From: Solobacterium sp.
Lineage (GTDB): Bacteria > Bacillota_I > Bacilli_A > Erysipelotrichales > Erysipelotrichaceae
Direction: 5' to 3'
Assembly: GCA_024693325.1 (NCBI GenBank)
Contig: JAILLA010000054.1
Location: 1 to 64,000 of the forward strand
Length of the DNA stretch: 64,000 nucleotides
The translations under genes and the position numbers were made by a program. Under the pieces are notes generated by a model that saw only the letters and a program-made list of their open reading frames with translations, made no database searches and was not told where the DNA came from. Of this stretch, positions 60,063 to 64,000 are shown piece by piece (the stretch's first letter is position 1; each line of letters opens with the position of its first letter).

Positions 60063-60780
60063 TCTGATCACACTTTCTGTTTAATAATTCCAGAAGCTCA
60101 GACGGTCTGCGGATACTGTCAAAGCGAGGATCAGCTTTGATGCCCGGCTTGACAAGCGACTGTACCGGATGGATGCCGAGCTTTTGGGCAGCCTCAAGGT
60201 TGCCCGGAAGGTCATCCGCAAAGATACACTGCTGTGCAGGAAGTCCGATCTTCTTCAATGCATCATGATACAGCCGCGGATCCGGTTTGAAAATACCGAG
60301 TTCATAGCTGTAGGACGCACAGTCAAACAGATTTGCAATGCCGTAGGATTCCAGACGCTGAACAGTACTTGGCCATGTATCTGAAATGATGCCGATCCGA
60401 TAGTTCTGTTTCCTGAGTTTTAAAAGCAGATCCCTGATGTCCGGCAGCAGGATATACTTCGGTTCATATACATAAGTGCGGTCATGGGATATTTCCCGGG
60501 CAATTTCTTTCGTGATCTGAAGCCCTGCATTGGTGATCAGGTCATAATAGAAACCGGTAAACGCGTCCTCCTCTTCTTCCCGTGTCCGCATCTGATGATG
60601 TTCGATCAGCGGCTGGCTTGCCTTCATCAGGGCATTTCTCCATAAAACCGGATCAACAGACTGCTGCAGTTCAAGGGGATAGTATTCCCTGAACTTCCTT
60701 GTCAGCATCCAGTCTCCTGTTTCCGGTATTTCAAGAGTCCACCCCAGATCAAATAAGATTCCGTTAAACTGTCTTGTCAT
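60046..60780 (-). CDS. HAD-superfamily hydrolase with altered motif I
   Basis: This 244-residue protein has HAD motifs: I D-L-G-W-T (usual D-x-D-x-T, so the second Asp is Gly), II I-I-S-D-T-W, III Lys in F-K-P-D-P, IV F-A-D-D-L-P-G-N-L. Loss of the acid/base Asp would weaken phosphatase action; phosphonatase- or dehalogenase-like chemistry, or low activity, is possible. The ATG has no proper Shine-Dalgarno spacing, and TATACT lies six bases before it. It is first in a two-gene unit with the tocopherol-cyclase-like gene. Confidence 0.75.
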   Translation of the reverse strand: MTRQFNGILFDLGWTLEIPETGDWMLTRKFREYYPLELQQSVDPVLWRNALMKASQPLIEHHQMRTREEEEDAFTGFYYDLITNAGLQITKEIAREISHDRTYVYEPKYILLPDIRDLLLKLRKQNYRIGIISDTWPSTVQRLESYGIANLFDCASYSYELGIFKPDPRLYHDALKKIGLPAQQCIFADDLPGNLEAAQKLGIHPVQSLVKPGIKADPRFDSIRRPSELLELLNRKCDQNVQCS

Positions 60781-60786
60781 ACCTTA

Positions 60787-60822
60787 AGTATAAATGATGT
60801 TTTATTATCAGCATGTTATAAT
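60787..60822. promoter_or_regulatory. Divergent promoters of the HAD and GH25 genes
   Basis: Minus strand: TATACT (60792-60787), six bases before ATG 60780. Plus strand: TGT-TATAAT (60814-60822), six bases before ATG 60829. Only 48 bp separate the two start codons, so both messages seem to begin at or near their ATG. Confidence 0.5.
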
Positions 60823-60828
60823 CGTTTC

Positions 60829-61692
60829 ATGGCGGTACCGAAAAGACGTAAACGCAGGATCAACTATCTGGCACTTGCAGTGGCGATCTTGATCACATTG
60901 CTGTGCATTGTTTTGTTTGCGGCACTGATGATCGCTCTGACAAGCGGTCATAAACCGCCTGTTCAGCCTACGATCGAACCGACACCGACACCGGATCCCA
61001 GATACCTGCATGATTATGACTGGGAAAAGATGGATGGAAGCGATCAGTTCTGGGTCTATGAAGATGACAAGTATACATCCACGATCGGGATCGATGTGTC
61101 CGTCCATAATGAAGAGATCGACTGGGAAAAAGTCAAAGGATCAGGGGTAACGTTCGCGATCATACGCGCAGGCTACCGCGGTTATGAAACAGGCGAGATC
61201 CATGAGGATGTCCTTTACCACAGAAATATGAAAGGCGCTGCCGAAGCAGGCCTTGATCTGGGTGTATATTTCTTTTCACAGGCAAAGAATGTTGAAGAAG
61301 CGGAAGAAGAAGCACGCTTTGTTCTGTACGAGATTAAAGATTACGGCATCAAGTTCCCGATCGCTTACGATATGGAAGAAGTCACGGATCATGACAGGAT
61401 CATCGATCTGACGACGGAAGAACGTACGGAAATTGCCAGGGCATTCTGCCAGGTCATCAAAGATGCCGGATATGACGCTGTCGTATACGGCAGCGAAAAC
61501 TGGCTGACATATAAGATCAACATGGCTGACCTGCAGGACGACTATCCGTTCTGGCTGGCATCCTATCACAAGGTCTCTGTTTCAACAGACTTCCCGTTTG
61601 CCTTCCAGATGTGGCAGTACAGCAACATCGGGGAAATACCCGGGATCGACAAGGACACAGACCTGAACATTCTCTTTATCCCGAAACAGTAA
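60829..61692 (+). CDS. GH25 lysozyme-type muramidase, membrane-anchored
   Basis: This 287-residue protein has a basic N terminus and one helix (12-39) then a Thr/Pro linker (43-57), so the enzyme faces outward while tethered. The GH25 domain shows G-I-D-V-S-V-H (Asp89), I-I-R-A-G-Y-R-G and the catalytic Y-D-M-E-E (Asp181, Glu183), ending with M-W-Q-Y. It should cut the MurNAc-GlcNAc bond of peptidoglycan during wall turnover. No ribosome site is visible. Confidence 0.88.
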   Translation: MAVPKRRKRRINYLALAVAILITLLCIVLFAALMIALTSGHKPPVQPTIEPTPTPDPRYLHDYDWEKMDGSDQFWVYEDDKYTSTIGIDVSVHNEEIDWEKVKGSGVTFAIIRAGYRGYETGEIHEDVLYHRNMKGAAEAGLDLGVYFFSQAKNVEEAEEEARFVLYEIKDYGIKFPIAYDMEEVTDHDRIIDLTTEERTEIARAFCQVIKDAGYDAVVYGSENWLTYKINMADLQDDYPFWLASYHKVSVSTDFPFAFQMWQYSNIGEIPGIDKDTDLNILFIPKQ

Positions 61693-61716
61693 AACCATGC
61701 CGGCCGGCATGGTTTT
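61691..61716. terminator. Bidirectional terminator after GH25
   Basis: AAAACCATGCC-GGCC-GGCATGGTTTT is perfectly symmetric, with A and T runs at its ends, between convergent genes. Confidence 0.85.
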
Positions 61717-61729
61717 CATATGCACATGT

Positions 61730-62695
61730 TTATCTGTTTACAACGTTGATAGGATTTCCTTCCAGGAAAGCTCTCAGATTGTCGACAGTGATATCCATGA
61801 TCCTCTGTCTGGCTGCCTGTGCTGCCCAGGAAATATGCGGGGTGATGATGCAGTTCTTTGCCGTGAGCAGGGGGTTGTCACCCTTGATCGGCTCTGTAGA
61901 AACAACATCCAGACCTGCAGCGTATACCTTTCCGCAGTTCAGTGCATCAGCCAGATCCTGTTCAACGACAAGCTGACCGCGGCTGTTGTTGATCAGGATG
62001 ACGCCGTCTTTCATCTTGGCGATACTGTCTTTGTTGATCATGCCTTCTGTACTTGGGAACAGCGGGCAGTGCAGGAATATCACATCAGAACGGGCATACA
62101 GTTCATCAAGCTCAACATATTCCGCCAGTTCTTTACCGCGTTCATTCGGTGTTCTGTCGAAAGCAAGCACCTTCATATCCAGGGAATTCAAGATCCTTGC
62201 TGTAGCTTGACCGATCCTGCCCAGACCAATGATGCCGGCTGTTTTGCCGTACAGTTCGATCATCGGATAATCCCAGTAGCACCAGTCAACATTGTTTTCC
62301 CATCTTCCTTCATGGACAGTTTCATTGTGGTGTCCGATATGAGAGCAGATCTCCATCAGCAGGCTGACAGCGTACTGACCGACGATCTGTGTTCCGTATG
62401 TCGGAACATTGATGACGGGAATGTTTCTTTCTTTTGCGGCATTGACATCAACAACATTGTATCCTGTCGCAAGGACAAGGACAGCACGGATGTTTCCGCA
62501 TGTCTCAAATGTCTTTGCTGTAACAGGAGTCTTGTTGATGATTATGATCTCAGCATCCCCGATCCGCTCACGGATAATGTCAGCGTCTACGTAACTCGTT
62601 CTGTCATATACGGCAAGCTCACCGAATTCTTTGAATGCATCCCAGGACAGATCGCCGGGATTCTCGGTATAACCGTCAAGAACAACAATTTTCAT
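61730..62695 (-). CDS. D-isomer-specific 2-hydroxyacid dehydrogenase
   Basis: This 321-residue NAD-dependent enzyme has a Rossmann motif G-I-I-G-L-G-R-I-G-Q (near 145-155), a catalytic Arg in N-N-S-R-G-Q, Glu in S-T-E-P and His in T-P-H-I-S-W-A. It is close to glycerate/hydroxypyruvate reductases. ATG 62695 is chosen because AAGGAG precedes it; the frame extends to 62740 into the upstream gene. It is the last gene of a minus-strand operon with a TIM-barrel isomerase and an aldolase, fitting breakdown of a sugar acid to pyruvate and glycerate. Confidence 0.88.
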   Translation of the reverse strand: MKIVVLDGYTENPGDLSWDAFKEFGELAVYDRTSYVDADIIRERIGDAEIIIINKTPVTAKTFETCGNIRAVLVLATGYNVVDVNAAKERNIPVINVPTYGTQIVGQYAVSLLMEICSHIGHHNETVHEGRWENNVDWCYWDYPMIELYGKTAGIIGLGRIGQATARILNSLDMKVLAFDRTPNERGKELAEYVELDELYARSDVIFLHCPLFPSTEGMINKDSIAKMKDGVILINNSRGQLVVEQDLADALNCGKVYAAGLDVVSTEPIKGDNPLLTAKNCIITPHISWAAQAARQRIMDITVDNLRAFLEGNPINVVNR

Positions 62696-62714
62696 ATGTT
62701 TCAGTCTCCTTAGT

Positions 62715-63611
62715 TCAGTCTTCCAGCAGTGCCCATGCACGGTTCAGGCAGCGCTTGGTATTTGCAAGAATGATTTCTTCGCTTTCAGAAGCGGTAGGGG
62801 ATACTTCCATGGAAAGAACAAGCGGTTCATCTGCACGGAAGAAACCTTCTTCCTTGAGTACTTTCAAATAATCCAGAAGCTCCGGAATATCGTTCGCACT
62901 GTTCGGATAGCCGAGACGCTGGTGAAGATCACCGTATCCCTCTGCATCTTTATCTGCAACAGCATTGCCGAAATGCAGATGTGTAATATACGGACGGCAG
63001 GTACGGATCACATCAGCGGATTTTTCATGGCAGATCGGGAAGTGTGACAGATCGACCAGCAGTCCGAAATTCGGGCACAGTGTGCGGACATCTGCCGCAA
63101 ATCTGGCAGCCAGCGGAGCCGGTCCGATCAGTGATGCTTTATCAACATCATAATCGAAAACTTCCAGTTCAACCATCATACCTTTTGATGCAGCATAACG
63201 GCATACATTGACAGTCGTCTTCAGCAGCTGACGGTAAGCTTCTTCTTTTGTTTCTTCCTGCCACTTGCCGGAAAGGAACGCAATGCCCTTCGCACCGAAG
63301 TATTCTGCGTCATCCAGACAGTTTTTCAATGTGTCTTCTGCTTTCTGCCTTCCTTCCTCATCCAGGTCATTCGGATTCAGCTTCGGTCCGAGCAGGGAAG
63401 GCTGCGCACCGTAGCATACTTTCAGATGTGACTGTTCAAGGAGGGCTTTGGCTTCTTCACGGTAAGCACCCAACTTGTTGACATTTACTTCGATCGCATC
63501 GAAATAATCATCAGCACAGATCTTTTTCAGTGACTCCAGTCCGTCCATCCTCGGATAGCTCATCCACTGGATCGTTCCAACCTGGAAATACTTGTGAATA
63601 GAATCTCTCAT
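62715..63611 (-). CDS. Sugar phosphate isomerase/epimerase-type TIM barrel
   Basis: This 298-residue protein of the xylose-isomerase-like (AP endonuclease 2) fold has metal-site segments V-E-L-E-V-F-D-Y (Glu), L-L-V-D-L-S-H-F-P (Asp, His), T-H-L-H-F-G-N-A and L-S-M-E-V-S-P. It could be a hydroxypyruvate or ketose isomerase. GAGGTGAG lies before the ATG. It sits between the aldolase and the dehydrogenase in one transcript. Confidence 0.8.
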   Translation of the reverse strand: MRDSIHKYFQVGTIQWMSYPRMDGLESLKKICADDYFDAIEVNVNKLGAYREEAKALLEQSHLKVCYGAQPSLLGPKLNPNDLDEEGRQKAEDTLKNCLDDAEYFGAKGIAFLSGKWQEETKEEAYRQLLKTTVNVCRYAASKGMMVELEVFDYDVDKASLIGPAPLAARFAADVRTLCPNFGLLVDLSHFPICHEKSADVIRTCRPYITHLHFGNAVADKDAEGYGDLHQRLGYPNSANDIPELLDYLKVLKEEGFFRADEPLVLSMEVSPTASESEEIILANTKRCLNRAWALLED

Positions 63612-63628
63612 AATCTCACCTCTTCATC

Positions 63629-64000
63629 TTATTCATGTGAACGGAAGCTCTGCAGGCGGGCTTTTACGTCCTTCATTGCATTTCTGAGCATATCGGCGTC
63701 AGTTGTATGGATGCAGAGATTGATATCATCCGCAAAGATCTCCTGCAGGCTCTCAGGTCCGTGAATGCCGAATGCTTTACCGTATTTATGACATGCATCC
63801 GCAACTTTACGGATCGCATTTACTTCAATATCGCTTGTAAGCTGGCCGGGAACGCCCAGTGAGATGGAAAGGTCGTTCGGTCCGACGATCAGTGCGTCGA
63901 CGCCTTCTGTTGCAGCGATCTCTTCAATATTCTCAATTGCCAGGGCTGTTTCGATCTGTGCAATTGTCAGGACTCTGTCATTGATCTCCTGCATGGCTTT
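63629..64000 (-). CDS. HpcH/HpaI-family aldolase (partial, runs off the right edge)
   Basis: This is the C-terminal ~124 residues of a class II aldolase: Q-I-E-T-A-L-A-I-E-N-I-E-E-I-A (metal-binding Glu), V-D-A-L-I-V-G-P-N-D-L-S-I-S-L-G (metal-binding Asp). These enzymes cleave 2-keto-3-deoxy acids to pyruvate and an aldehyde. The frame stays open to the window end, so its start lies outside. It is the first visible gene of the minus-strand catabolic operon. Confidence 0.88.
   Translation of the reverse strand, partial: KAMQEINDRVLTIAQIETALAIENIEEIAATEGVDALIVGPNDLSISLGVPGQLTSDIEVNAIRKVADACHKYGKAFGIHGPESLQEIFADDINLCIHTTDADMLRNAMKDVKARLQSFRSHE

Overview
The window looks like the chromosome of a mid-GC, Gram-positive gut-type Bacillota, probably of the Erysipelotrichia lineage. 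The reasons are strong Shine-Dalgarno sites, many intrinsic terminators, a mannose-family PTS with a PRD regulator, LPxTG surface proteins, InlB-type repeats, a rubrerythrin with a Fur/PerR regulator, and strictly fermentative gene content. The lineage call is an inference, since no rRNA or other phylogenetic marker gene was read. I found no tRNA, rRNA, prophage, insertion sequence or CRISPR array.

Layout. At 0-1.7 kb there is a small XRE / HipA-like kinase pair between two pairs of identical palindromes. At 1.8-3 kb a yybP-ykoY-type manganese riboswitch precedes a cation/Ca2+ exchanger. At 3.2-9 kb there are a secreted InlB-repeat protein, an O-antigen-ligase-like membrane protein and an esterase. 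At 9.5-10.6 kb is a peroxide-stress pair (PerR/Fur-like and rubrerythrin). At 10.6-15 kb are a degenerate amidohydrolase, RNase Z, a metallo-beta-lactamase-fold protein and a neutral-ceramidase-family protein. At 15.3-21.2 kb is a mannose-family PTS (IIB-IIC-IID, no IIA), an unrecognised protein, and an overlapping PRD/BglG-type regulator. At 21-24.6 kb are a TetR regulator divergent from an old-yellow-enzyme reductase, and a sugar acetyltransferase.

At 24.6-28.1 kb are two lipoproteins (one a serpin), a small alarmone-type hydrolase, and an intergenic space holding related promoters and a possible small RNA. At 28.3-32.4 kb are sugar/lactone genes (lactonase, Gfo/Idh oxidoreductase), an AraC regulator and a Cof-type phosphatase. 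At 32.4-36.7 kb (minus strand) is the operon pxpB-pxpC-accB-accC-pxpA for 5-oxoproline or another amide substrate. At 36.9-40.4 kb is a heterodimeric ABC exporter. At 40.6-42.3 kb is a split transketolase. At 42.6-49.9 kb, a more AT-rich stretch, are a giant LPHTG adhesin and an LPSTG pilin-like protein with no sortase nearby.

At 50-57.6 kb are a stand-alone pyruvate-kinase C-terminal domain protein, a sugar-acid/dihydroxyacid dehydratase, MurQ, a tannase-like hydrolase, a MATE transporter and TelA. At 57.7-64 kb are an SGNH hydrolase, a tocopherol-cyclase-like protein overlapping a HAD protein, a GH25 lysozyme, and a minus-strand catabolic operon (aldolase, TIM-barrel isomerase, 2-hydroxyacid dehydrogenase).

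Shared themes are surface and secreted proteins that would face a host or plant-derived niche (InlB repeats, pilin, serpin, tannase, GH25, ceramidase family), and sugar-acid and amino-sugar catabolism. Several genes lack a Shine-Dalgarno and have a -10 hexamer exactly six bases before the ATG, which suggests leaderless transcripts.
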